Origin: Apostichopus japonicus
Taxonomy: Eukaryota > Echinodermata > Holothuroidea > Aspidochirotida > Stichopodidae
DNA length: 64,000 nt
Direction of reading: 5' to 3'
NCBI RefSeq assembly: GCF_037975245.1
Contig: NC_092562.1
Coordinates: 20,349,054-20,413,053, forward strand
The notes under the pieces were generated by a model. The model was given only the letters and a program-made list of their open reading frames with translations, ran no database searches and was not told where the DNA came from. Below, piece after piece: positions 50,670 through 58,946 of this stretch; position 1 is the first letter of the stretch; each line of letters opens with the position of its first letter. The translations under genes and the position numbers were made by a program.

Positions 50670-52664
50670 TGATCGAGACTCTCTTTTGCATCCGTGGTTC
50701 GAACCCCGCTGACGTCTTTTGCCGATCTTTTACAGCTCGTTCATACATGGGGAGCTGTAAATATTAGTTAATCGCCTAATATCTCAGTCCATACAGTGGC
50801 GCGATGGCTTGGCGCACTGTACGAGCTGATGAATTTGACTCTCTTTTGCATCGGTTGTTCGAACCCCGGTGACGTCTTTTGCCGATCTTTTACAGCGAGT
50901 GCTTACATGGGGAGCTGTAAGTATTAGTTTATCGCCTAATATCTCAGTCGAAATAGTGGCGCGATGGCTTGGCGCACTGGATGAGCAAGACTCTCCTTTG
51001 CATCGGTGGTTCGAACCCCGCTGACGTCTTATGCCGATCTTTTACAGCTCGTGCTTACATGGGGAGCTGTAAGTATGAGTTAATCGCCTAATATCTCACT
51101 CCATACAGTGGCGTGATGGCTTGGCGCACTGTAAGAGCTGATGAGCGAGACGGTCTTTTGCATCCGTGGTTCGAACCCCGGTGACGTCTTTTGCCGATCT
51201 TTTACAGCGAGTGCTTACATGGGGAGCTGTAAGTATTAGTTTATCGCCTAATATCTCAGTCGAAATAGTGGCGCGATGGCTTGGCGCACTGGATGAGCAA
51301 GACTCTCCTTTGCATCGGTGGTTCGAACCCCGCTGACGTCTTATGCCGATCTTTTACAGCTCGTGCTTACATGGGGAGCTGTAAGTATGAGTTAATCGCC
51401 TAATATCTCACTCCATACAGTGGCGTGATGGCTTGGCGCACTGTAAGAGCTGATGAGCGAGACGATCTTTTGCATCGGTGGTTCGAACCCCGGTGACGTC
51501 TTTTGCCGATCTTTTACAGCCCGTGCTTACATGGGGAGCTGTAAGTATTAGTTAATAACTTAATATCTCAATCCATACAGTGGCATGATGGCTTGGCGCA
51601 CTGTAAGAGCTGGATGAGCGAGACGGTCTTTTGCATCGGTGGTTCGAACCCCGGTGGTGACGTCTTTTGCCGATCTTTTACAGCCCGTGCTTACATGGGG
51701 AGCTGTAAGTATTAGTTAATAACTTAATATCTCAATCCATACAGTGGCGCGATGGCTTGGCGCACTGTACGAGCTGATGAGCGAGACTCTCTTTTGCATC
51801 CGTGGTTCGAACCCCGGTGGTGACGTCTTTTGCCGATCTTTTACAGCACGTGCTTACATGGGGAGCTGTAAGTATTAGTTTATCGCCTAATATCTCAGTC
51901 GAAATAGTGGCGCGATGGCTTGGCGCACTGGATGAGCAAGACTCTCCTTTGCATCGGTGGTTCGAACCCCGCTGACGTCTTATGCCGATCTTTTACAGCT
52001 CGTGCTTACATGGGGAGCTGTAAGTATGAGTTAATCGCCTAATATCTCACTCCATACAGTGGCGTGATGGCTTGGCGCACTGTAAGAGCTGATGAGCGAG
52101 ACGGTCTTTTGCATCGGTGGTTCGAACCCCGGTGACGTCTTTTGCCGATCTTTTACAGCCCGTGCTTACATGGGGAGCTGTAAGTATTAGTTAATAACTT
52201 AATATCTCAATCCATACAGTGGCGCGATGGCTTGGCGCACTGTAAGAGCTGATGAGCGAGACGGTCTTTTGCATCGGTGGTTCGAACCCCGGTGGTGACG
52301 TCTTTTGCCGATCTTTTACAGCACGTGCTTACATGGGGAGCTGTAAGTATTAGTTTATCGCCTAATATCTCACTCGAAATAGTGGCGCGATGGCTTGGCG
52401 CACTGGATGAGCAAGACTCTCCTTTGCATCGGTGGTTCGAACCCCGCTGACGTCTTATGCCGATCTTTTACAGGTCGTGCTTACATGGGGAGCTGTAAGT
52501 ATTAGTTAATCACCTAATATCTCAGTCCATACAATGGCACGATGGCTTGGCGCACTGTACGAGCTGATGAGCGAGACTCTCTTTTGCATCGGTGGTTCGA
52601 ACCCCGGTGACGTCTTTTGCCGATCTTTTACAGCTCGTGCTTACATTTGGAGCTGTAAGTATTA
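50670..52664 (+). repeat. Type D divergent edge monomers (152-164 bp)
   Basis: Spacing of the ACATGGGG landmark falls to 160, 152, 160, 152, 160 and 164 bp. Units alternate between a form with GTCGAAATAGTGG and GGATGAGCAAGACTC and a form with GTATGAGTTAATCGCC and GTAAGAGCTG, so a dimeric HOR of about 312 bp exists even here. H1, the donor-like GTAAGTAT and the B box are retained. H2 loses its outer pairs in the GAAATAG form. The last unit ends at GTAAGTATTAG and is joined to a LINE tail. Confidence 0.88.
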
Positions 52665-52722
52665 GTTTTTGATTTGATTTGATTTATTTATTTGTTTTTC
52701 ACGTGTAAATTTACAGTGTGAA

Positions 52723-52771
52723 GGAAGTCTTCCAAAAAGCGTACAACAGCTTAACAAAGTAGAAGACTCCC
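52723..52771 (-). other. 3' UTR stem-loop of LINE fragment 1
   Basis: GGAAGTCTTC (52723-52732) faces GAAGACTCCC (52762-52771), a 10-bp stem with one mismatch and a 29-nt loop. The loop contains CTTAACAAAGTA. The same structure occurs in the other two LINE copies here. 3' hairpins and short tail repeats are known recognition features for the RT of several non-LTR clades. Confidence 0.75.
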
Positions 52772-52908
52772 TGTATAAAGGAAAGAAGAAGGTATTTACA
52801 TAACAATACAAAATAGAATAATTCGACAATCAATGAATACTATAATGGTGAAAATATATACGATAATAATTTGTTATCGTGCAAATGAATGGATGACTTA
52901 TTACTATC

Positions 52909-53013
52909 TGGATATAACGTCTTTGGTGAGATGCTTTTTGAATATTTTACTGGATACTTTGATTTTGAAACTCTCTGTTATGGAATTCCATGTCTTTATT
53001 GCACGATTTCTAA
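52909..53013 (-). pseudogene. LINE ORF2 C-terminal remnant
   Basis: Minus-strand translation gives a tail beginning LRNRAIKTWNSI and ending near KDVIS. It corresponds to the C-terminus of the plus-strand LINE (from about 63,020, LRNRAIRTW) and of fragment 2 (IRAIKTWNNL). It lies directly next to the RT piece, with the intervening domain deleted. Confidence 0.7.
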
Positions 53014-53033
53014 GACGAAGCCTCCAAATTGAA

Positions 53034-53681
53034 TTAATTTAGAATTATAACACACATGGTGATATCTTTATCCCAGCTAAAATTTCTGGAAGTATTAAAC
53101 GCAATATAATTAGTTTTGCCAATATTAAGTGATAGTTTATTGGCAGAAAACCAGTTATTAAATTTACTTAGTTCATTAGAAATTTGAATATGGAATGAAT
53201 TTGCATTTACATCTGAATCAAAGAAAATACTTGTATCATCAGCAAATAATGTAATGTTTGCAAATTTAGAAATTTGGCAGATGTCATTGACATATAAAAT
53301 GAAAAGCAATGGGCCTAAAATTGAACCCTGTGGGACACCGCATTGAATTTCTGCAATACGAGAAGTAGAGTTTTTGTAAGAGGTATATTGATAACGATTT
53401 GTAATATAACTGTCTATCCAATTCAGTGTTGTTCCTCTAATACCGTAGTGGTGCAATTTACTCATTAAGATAACATGATCAATAGTGTCAAAAGCCTTTG
53501 AAAGGTCTAGAAATACACCAATGCAAGTTTTATTGTTATCTAAGCTGCTGGATAATTTGTCAATAGCATCTGCCAATGCAAGTTCAGTAGAGTGATCTGC
53601 TCTAAAAACCATACTGCTGATCACATAGAATATCATGCTTGTTAAGAAAATTAAAAATACGATTAAACATAAGCCTTTCAA
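53034..53681 (-). pseudogene. Reverse transcriptase palm region of LINE fragment 1
   Basis: The 215-codon frame carries the RT palm motifs: motif A in [12 protein letters not shown] (catalytic Asp about residue 59), motif B GVPQGSILGPLLF (about 115-127) and motif C FADD (146-149, the catalytic pair). All three catalytic aspartates are visible. The first ~25 residues belong to another frame of the upstream coding region; the real sequence continues from the piece at 53,602-54,087 through a frameshift. It ends just after WDKDITM, where the deletion begins. RT would copy element RNA at the target site, but this copy cannot encode a complete enzyme. Confidence 0.85.
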
Positions 53682-54087
53682 TTATTTTAGAAAAACACGA
53701 CAACAATGATATAGGCCGGTAATTTTCGTAATTATCTTTGTCACCCTTTTTATACACCGGTATAACTTTTGAAACTTTTAATTTATATGGAAACGCGCCA
53801 GTTTGAAAAGACAAATTGCATATATGGGCCAGTGGTTTTGTAATAAAAGGGATAATATGCTTAATCATTCCCGGCTTGAAATCATCACATCCTGCTGCTT
53901 TATTGGGTTTTAGACATGAATTAGCGATTTGTTTAAGTTCTTCCTCATAAACAGGATAGGTAAAAATAGAGTGACTGTTTATATTGTCACTCATAAAGTC
54001 GTTATGTGATCCTTTATAGTTGATCTTATCAGCTAATGATGGGCCAAGGCTGACAAAGGTTAATCGCCAAAACTCCACACTCCACAC
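53602..54087 (-). pseudogene. Reverse transcriptase N-terminal (fingers) region of LINE fragment 1
   Basis: The 161-codon frame contains CLKPNKAAGCDDF (RT motif 0/1 region), VIPVYKKGD and NYRPISLLSCFSKIIERL, characteristic of non-LTR RT fingers, and stops at the QQYGF motif, where a frameshift leads into the palm piece. It matches the plus-strand LINE at 61,533-62,051 closely. The endonuclease domain is absent: the element is 5'-truncated around 54,090-54,100, next to CCACACTCC repeats. Confidence 0.85.
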
Positions 54088-54106
54088 TCCAAAAACACTC
54101 CAATAA

Positions 54107-54404
54107 TTTACAAATTATTAAACGAAATCAGCGTCTACGTCGTCCCTTATAGACGCAATCGACACGTTATATTATTCACTCGAGCCTGTTTGAGCCTCAA
54201 GGAAGAAAAGTACTACGCGACGGGGCATAATACATCAACACGTAGCACTGAGACATCATCCATATGTTATTGACGTGCACACGGTGACTAGATAGCTTCG
54301 AAACGAGAAATATATGACGTAATCACTGCGATTGCGCCTATAGACGGTCGGTTATAGCTATTTATTGACCGTGAAAACATGAAAACAAATAATACATATT
54401 TAGT
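54107..54404. repeat. R repeat, copy 1 (~300 bp)
   Basis: Starts TTTACAAATTATTAAACGAAA and contains GTCTACGTCGTCCCTTATAG, CTCGAGCCTGTTTGAGCC, GCGACGGGGCAT, CTAGATAGCTTCGA and ATGACGTAATCAC, ending near ACATATTTAG. The same ordered motifs occur from 55,773 and 56,080, and in part from 54,640. CGTCTA and TAGACG form a small inverted repeat. No ORF. The family is unrecognised. Confidence 0.75.
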
Positions 54405-54487
54405 AGTAGAATGAATCAAATGCTGCATGTTCAAAAATCGTGCAAATCGAAATATTTCCTATGAAAAAAAGAGAAAAGGAAAAGAAA
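54405..54487. other. Short unassigned A-rich stretch
   Basis: Contains AAAAAAAGAGAAAAGGAAAAG. Read on the minus strand this is a series of T runs directly 3' of the tRNA-Pro-like sequence and could act as a Pol III terminator. Nothing else recognised. Confidence 0.4.
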
Positions 54488-54558
54488 CGGTTGACGGAGA
54501 ATCGAAGCCGGTACCTCGCGCACCCAAAACGAGAACCATACCTCTACACCAACAGCCC
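54488..54558 (-). pseudogene. tRNA-Pro-like sequence (degenerate; pseudogene or SINE head)
   Basis: The minus strand begins GGGCTGTTGGTGTAGAGGTA, with TTCTCGTTTTGGGTGCGCGA in the anticodon arm and GGTACCGGCTTCGATTC at the T arm, the layout of eukaryotic tRNA-Pro with anticodon TGG. The D-arm and anticodon loop are good. The anticodon stem has one mismatch, the T stem has two, and the acceptor pairs poorly (about 4 of 7). T runs follow on the minus strand. It is best read as a decayed tRNA gene or the 5' end of a tRNA-derived SINE. It is unrelated in sequence to the satellite monomer. Confidence 0.6.
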
Positions 54559-54639
54559 GCTTGTACATAAGCTGTCATAATAACACAGCATACGCTGCTT
54601 CGACACGTTAGCCTCCAGCCAATCGGTGATAGCTATCGG

Positions 54640-54762
54640 TATACCTTCGACAAGAGAAATAGATGACGTAATCACATCAATTGCCTATAGCCGATCGGTA
54701 ACAGCTATTTTTCGACCTTGTAAATGGTTACCCTTGTGTATCTTTTTACAGTTCCTTATTTG
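54640..54762. repeat. R repeat, copy 2 (3' part only)
   Basis: From CCTTCGACAAGAGAAATAGA through TGACGTAATCACATCAATTG and GCCGATCGGTAACAG to GTTCCTTAT, almost identical to 55,960-56,075. Its right end abuts LINE fragment 2, and R copy 3 starts on the other side, so the LINE appears inserted in an R tandem. Confidence 0.75.
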
Positions 54763-54830
54763 TATTTGTATATTTATTTGTATTTGGATATTTGTATATT
54801 TATTTGTTTCATCACATTTTACAGTGTGAA

Positions 54831-54880
54831 GGGAAGTGTCCTATAAAGCCTGCAAGGCTTAACAAAGTAGGAGACTCCCC
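54831..54880 (-). other. 3' UTR stem-loop of LINE fragment 2
   Basis: GGGAAGTGTCC faces GGAGACTCCCC around a loop with CTTAACAAAGTA. The stem is imperfect but collinear with those at 52,723-52,771 and 63,212-63,260. Confidence 0.6.
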
Positions 54881-55051
54881 AAAAAGAAAAAAGAAAGAAA
54901 AACTTAAGAATAGAAAAAGAAAAGTTAATAGTAGCATCTACAATGATGAAATAATCGAATTGACTCTTGACTTGAAATTAATAATGTTAATAAGCAATCC
55001 TAACAATCTTTATAATGATCTTAATCGCAAACACACACAAGAATAAATCCA

Positions 55052-55736
55052 TCAATAGTGAGAAATAATTACAGTTTGGAGATTCCTTTTGAATACAGAG
55101 TAAGAAGGCTTATTCTTAACATTATCCTGGAGATTATTCCACGTTTTTATAGCACGAATACGAGGGTTAAAAGAACTTAAAGTACTTCGTTGGGATAAAA
55201 CATGGGAGTCATTACAATGGCGTGTTTGATGGTTGTGGATTAGTCTATTACTATATATAAAATCTTTAAAAGCCTCGGGTAGCAATCCATTCCATGCTTT
55301 ATATGCAAATGTTGCAAGCTGGACTCTTATAATATCATTTAGTTTTAATAAATTTAATCTTTTGTATAATGGGCTAGTATGATCACGTGGTGCAGCATGT
55401 GATATATGGCGGATAGCTCTCTTCTGGAGGACACATAGGTGATTAAGATTTGTACAATAGGTTCCTGACCAAATAGTCGTGCAATAAGTTAATTGGGGTA
55501 AAATCAGAGTTATATAGTGTTCTGAGTATATTTGGAGGTAAACAATGTTTTAATTTGCATATAATACCAGTATTTCTAGCCACTCTGTTACAGACTGCTG
55601 ATATGTGATCACGCCACGAAAGTTTATTGTCTATGTGTACACCCAAGAACTTAGTAGTGTTAACCCGATTAATAATTTTATCATTCATGGTAATATTGTG
55701 ATCCCATCTGAATGAGTGACTATCATTAAACACCAT
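55052..55736 (-). pseudogene. LINE ORF2 C-terminal region (fragment 2)
   Basis: Two open pieces: 55,443-55,736 (97 codons, with TKFLGVHIDNKLSWRDHI, the conserved region after the RT thumb) and 55,052-55,285 (77 codons, with RIRAIKTWNNL near the end). Between them the minus strand still reads HISHAAPRDHTSPLYKRL in another frame, so at least one indel separates the pieces. The RT catalytic domain is not included. The HISHAAPRDHT stretch is shared with the plus-strand LINE near 62,780. Confidence 0.85.
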
Positions 55737-55772
55737 ATAAATTAGTTTTTTCTATATTAAGAGATATACATA

Positions 55773-56079
55773 TTTACAAATTATCAACGAAATCAGCGTC
55801 TACGTCATCCCTTATAGACGCAATCACACCTAACAATGTTCGCTCGAGCCTGTTTGGGCTTGAAGCAATAAAAAAGCGACGCTACGGAGCATTAAATACT
55901 AACACGTAGCTCTGAGACACCATCTATATGTAATTGACGTGCTCACGGCGACTAGATAGCTTCGACAAGTGAAATAGATGACGTAATCACATCAATTGCC
56001 TATAGCCGATCGGTAACAGTTATTTTTTGACCGTGTCAATGGTTACCAGTGTGTATGAATTTACAATTCCTTATACATA
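55773..56079. repeat. R repeat, copy 3 (complete, ~307 bp)
   Basis: The most complete copy, from TTTACAAATTATCAACGAAA to TTCCTTATACATA. It is followed directly by copy 4 at 56,080, giving a tandem period of about 307 bp. Contains TGACGTAATCAC (CRE-like) and several CG-rich motifs. No ORF and no recognised family. Confidence 0.8.
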
Positions 56080-56225
56080 TTTACAAATTATTGAACGAAA
56101 TCAGCGTCTACGTCGTCCCTTATAGACGCAATCGACACGTTATATTATTCACTCGAGCCTGTTTGGGCCTCAAGGAAGAAAAGTACTACGCGACGGGGCA
56201 TTAAACACTAGACTAGAATTAAAGA
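56080..56225. repeat. R repeat, copy 4 (5' part only)
   Basis: Matches the first ~140 bp of copy 1 closely (TTTACAAATTATTGAACGAA, GACACGTTATATTATTCACT, TACTACGCGACGGGGCAT), then breaks into ATTAAAGACTAG repeats. Confidence 0.8.
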
Positions 56226-56275
56226 CTAGAAACATTAAAGACATTAAAGATGGGGCATTAAAGACTAGAAACTAT
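56205..56275. repeat. Short degenerate tandem of ATTAAAGACTAGAAAC
   Basis: GGGGCATTAAACACTAGACTAG, ATTAAAGACTAGAAACATTA and GGGGCATTAAAGACTAGAAA show slippage-like copies at the R4/LINE boundary. This is probably the 5' junction zone of the plus-strand LINE. Confidence 0.5.
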
Positions 56276-56944
56276 ATAGCAGTAGAAACGAGACGTGTTA
56301 TTTTCTAGCCCCGACTATTCTAAGTTTTATTCACTGCTCGTTTTGCTATTATTGCAGACTTTTCAAAAGTGAACTTGGAAATTCACACTTTACTACTATT
56401 TCGAAATTATATTCATCAATTTGATCCAGGCAACGACGCCTTCTGGCGTATGTTCGCTAAACCAAACCCTGAAATGGGTTCCACGAAACCAGAAACGATA
56501 TTTAAATTAAAGGAACGCAGTGTACGTATCCTCGATAACAACTTTGAATTGCCGGAAAGATGTCGTGAGTGCTATAACTGAAGATCTCGGAAAGGACAAG
56601 ATCACTACTTGTTTCAAATCATCTGGGTATAGGAATATTACCCTTGATCACAGAAGAGATGCTGACATTCTATTGGAAACGGGAGCGGTTATTAATGACC
56701 TGACGTGCGACGTACTTGGCGTATCAAGAACTTTTTCAACGGTAAGCCTATTTGGGGTACCACAATAAATAACTGATGAAGAACTTTCTGAGAAACTATC
56801 CGAATTCGGTTGTACCCTTAAAAGTAACTGGCATCGAAATTCATACCCTGAATATCCGAAAATTGAAAATTGAAAATGGGATACGCAACGTAAGATTGGA
56901 GCTGCCCGCTGACGTTAAGAGCCTACTCCCTACGCCGTTACTAT

Positions 56945-57501
56945 TGTGATGCCGTTGGTCATCATATTTGTCGCCCTCTATTTGTCGTAGGCTACATTAC
57001 GTAATAATTACAGGTCACGTGATGTCTGCTCACCAGCTCAGCTGAAGCAGACCTCAAGACTTGTGACCAGTCTTCGCTCCCGATCTGAATCGTTTGGTTC
57101 GGTAGTAGCCCTGGCTCCGACCATTGTGGTCGTACTTGTATCTGTCTTTTATTCGTCTTTTATACACTTTTGTACGTATCGTTATAGGACTCTACTTCGG
57201 TATTGAGACCTCGTTTTTGACCATTATCGTTAAGTACATGTTTTTCTACCTATTATTGAGGGCTTCGTGCCGATGTATTGTTTGTACCGTGGCTGGTTAT
57301 AGTAATAGATTGTGAAATCTACACAGCGCTTGTTCTTTACTCGTTTATCTATGTGTTATATCTTTTGCATGTAATAGCGAGATTTAAGGCTCGTCGTTAC
57401 TAACATACAACCATCCAAGCCGCATTTGTTTCCATACCACCACCAGTCCTCAGCAGGGAATATTTGGACGCCCCAGAATCTTAGACTGAGTTAGCGTTAC
57501 A
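56945..57501. mobile_element. Solo-LTR-like insertion in LINE ORF1 (557 bp)
   Basis: The segment starts TGTGATGCCG and ends GCGTTACA (TGT...ACA termini), flanked by CTAT at 56,941-56,944 and 57,502-57,505. If the copied A is counted, the duplication is ACTAT with the element ending one base earlier. Conceptually removing it and one copy of the duplication restores the ORF1 reading frame exactly, which is strong evidence for a discrete insertion. No internal retroviral-type coding region is present. The 63-codon frame at 57,124 is not recognisable. Solo LTR is the best reading; a non-autonomous DNA element is possible. Confidence 0.6.
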
Positions 57502-58181
57502 CTATAAACGGCGAACACATACGCCTAAAACATAACAGTCAATCGAAGGTATGTAATCAGTGTCTGGGAACAGATCATATGAAGAAAAACTGCCCAAAGT
57601 ACGTTTGAGGGTCATCGAGAAGCAAATTGCCCTTCTGTTGTATGCTTTCACTGTCAGGGACTCGGGCATAAGAGCTTTAATTGTCCGGAAAGAACAGAAG
57701 TAGACGACGAATACAATGGCGATGAGACCAATGAACGAGTCAATCCCAAGACAACCGCAGACAGATCTGAGCACACAATAGAGCATGACCAGGCCAATAC
57801 AGATCTGAACAGAATGGACCCGCCCCCAAACATCCAGCAAAAGACATCTTCAATGGAACACAGCCGAGCAAACACAGACAAACAACGGGAATCAAAGATT
57901 GGTAAGAAAACTTCGCAAAAGGAACAAAAGGCAGCCACACCGACACAAAGAATATCAGGAATCAGGTAAAAAGCAGAGGTTTCATTCACTAATCCAACCA
58001 ACAAGACAACAGAAAATCCACAACCCCCCAAAAGGAAAATGTCATCATGTGATGCAGAGCAGTTCATGACGGTCAAGTACAAGAAGAAAAGGCTAATCCC
58101 AAACCTGACAAGAGCGAGGAATTTCAGACCAGGTGAGACCAATGTGAGACCAAGGGCTACCTCAACTAAAACTCTGCAGAA

Positions 58182-58185
58182 ATGA
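58182..58185 (+). promoter_or_regulatory. ATGA overlap of ORF1 stop and ORF2 start
   Basis: The ORF1 stop TGA (58,183-58,185) overlaps the ORF2 ATG (58,182-58,184). The ORF1 frame at its zinc knuckles is the frame that reaches this TGA. Such overlaps are used for coupled termination-reinitiation in other non-LTR elements; that use is inferred here. Confidence 0.6.
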
Positions 58186-58800
58186 ACCTCATAACAAATA
58201 TATTCATTTTGATGGCGCTACCAGTTACTGCTGCAAAAGCTGACCGGAGACAAAGTACCCCGAACGAACTTGAACATACTGATAAAGTCAATGCTGTTAT
58301 TTTAATTGAACACAATATCTCATGTATGCATTACGACTTTACATCATTTAATAATCTCCCTATCCATGATGATTTATCTATCTTTCATCACAATAGTCGT
58401 AGTTTGAATCAAAATTTAAATGATATTACCACTTTTCTCTCTCTACTCAGGGATGATTTCTCAATTATCGGATTTTCTGAAACTTGGCTAAATGACAGTA
58501 TCTCACCTCTAATAAGCATTAATAATTTCACGTTAATAGAACAACATCGCAGCGGCCGACGAGGAGACGGGGTATATTTATTTGTTAACAATACCATGAG
58601 TTTCAAACATAGACCGGACCTGTCGACATTCAATCCGTCGATTGAATCTATATTTGTTGAGACTACAACTCTTATAGTATAATAAAGAGAAATGTATTAT
58701 TGGCGTAATCTATAGACCACCAAATGCTTCGATAGATGATTTTAATGTTCATTTACAATGTATTCTTAAGTCATAACGCATACCAAATTTAAATCCTATA
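58182..58800 (+). pseudogene. LINE ORF2, APE endonuclease N-terminal half
   Basis: The first 166 codons contain FHHNSRSLNQN (Asn71) and IIGFSETWL (Glu100), the first catalytic motifs of apurinic-like endonucleases that nick the target for target-primed reverse transcription. The frame stops at 58,681, but the sequence continues in a shifted frame with GVIYRPPN at about 58,703-58,726, another conserved APE motif. A stop follows, then the 1.9-kb transposon at 58,801. The domain resumes at 60,747 with MGDYNIDL. The long antisense frame at 58,409-58,633 is a shadow. Confidence 0.85.
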
Positions 58801-58843
58801 CAGGCGCGTATCCAGGATTTTCTAACCCGGGGGGGCGCGAATT

Positions 58844-58946
58844 ACTATCTAAGCGGAGCGCCACCATCGGTTGGCGCGGAACGTACAAGAAAATTTTTGG
58901 TTTTGATACCCCCCAGATCACCGGAAATGGCACTTCTCGGGCATTG
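58844..58946 (+). repeat. Internal ~100-bp direct repeat of the transposon, copy 1
   Basis: ACTATCTAAGCGGAGCGCCA... through GGCACTTCTCGGG, similar to 60,064-60,167. It contains a GCGCCA...TGGCGC inverted repeat. In copy 1 it sits 44 bp inside the left terminus. Confidence 0.75.

Larger units (their letters stand above)
1..52664 (+). repeat. 52.7-kb tandem satellite array of 164-165-bp tRNA-like monomers
   Basis: The same unit recurs head to tail without interruption. The landmark CATGGGGAGC falls at 31, 196, 361, 526, 691 and 856, a 165-bp period. In the right half most units are 164 bp, and near the right edge 152-164 bp. About 320 copies fit. All are in one orientation and no mobile element interrupts them. 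The array runs off the left of the window and ends on the right at a LINE 3' tail. Each unit has an A-box-like and a B-box-like motif, two hairpins and splice-like motifs. Monomer length is close to nucleosomal DNA, as in many centromeric satellites. CpG is not depleted (about 12 per unit). The tRNA origin is inferred; the array itself is directly visible. Confidence 0.98.
52665..54100 (-). mobile_element. LINE fragment 1 (minus strand), abutting the satellite
   Basis: The 3' end is at the left: TTTGATT repeats (a TCAAA-type tail in element sense), then a 3' UTR with a stem-loop, then reverse transcriptase coding sequence reading leftwards. It is a 5'-truncated, degenerate non-LTR element of the CR1/L2/Jockey-like group; the exact clade was not determined. 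Compared with the plus-strand copy, about 0.5 kb between the end of the RT palm/thumb and the C-terminal tail is missing near 53,014-53,045. The RT part is frameshifted near 53,605. Confidence 0.88.
54765..55766 (-). mobile_element. LINE fragment 2 (minus strand, 5'-truncated)
   Basis: About 1 kb containing the 3' UTR (stem-loop at about 54,831-54,880) and the C-terminal third of ORF2. Instead of TTTGATT it has degenerate TTTGTAT repeats at the 3' end. R repeats lie on both sides, consistent with insertion between R copies 2 and 3. No clear target-site duplication could be fixed because both edges are AT-rich. Confidence 0.8.
56369..58185 (+). pseudogene. LINE ORF1 (gag-like, CCHC zinc knuckles), disrupted
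   Basis: Coding pieces in order: FDPGNDAFWRMFAKPNPEMG (from ~56,420), ITEDLGKDKITTCFKSSGYR (from ~56,570, another frame), ITDEELSEKLSEFG, then a 557-bp insertion, then INGEHIRLKHNSQSKVCNQC (from ~57,505). The first zinc knuckle is CNQCLGTDHMKKNC (CX2CX4HX4C). A frameshift near 57,605 damages the second, which keeps HREANC. The third is CFHCQGLGHKSFNC. An in-frame stop lies at 57,967. A Lys/Arg-rich C-terminus runs to the stop at 58,183-58,185. ORF1 proteins of this type bind element RNA and act as chaperones. The N-terminal start was not determined; open frames antisense to this region are shadows. Confidence 0.75.

Noticed and set aside
1-52664. CRISPR array
   Set aside because: Repeats are contiguous 165-bp units without unique spacers, no cas genes are present, and the flank is eukaryotic LINE sequence.
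52833-53042. 69-codon plus-strand ORF
   Set aside because: It is antisense to the LINE C-terminal remnant, which has clear family similarity on the minus strand.
57502-58142. Minus-strand ORFs of 68-162 codons
   Set aside because: They lie antisense to LINE ORF1 (CCHC region and basic tail) and show no recognisable domain.
58844-58900. Homology between satellite monomer and the 1.9-kb transposon (shared TTGGCGC...GTACRAG)
   Set aside because: Only two 7-base words match, with different spacing (3 versus 5 bp) and GCGC palindromes common to both. Too short to claim common origin.
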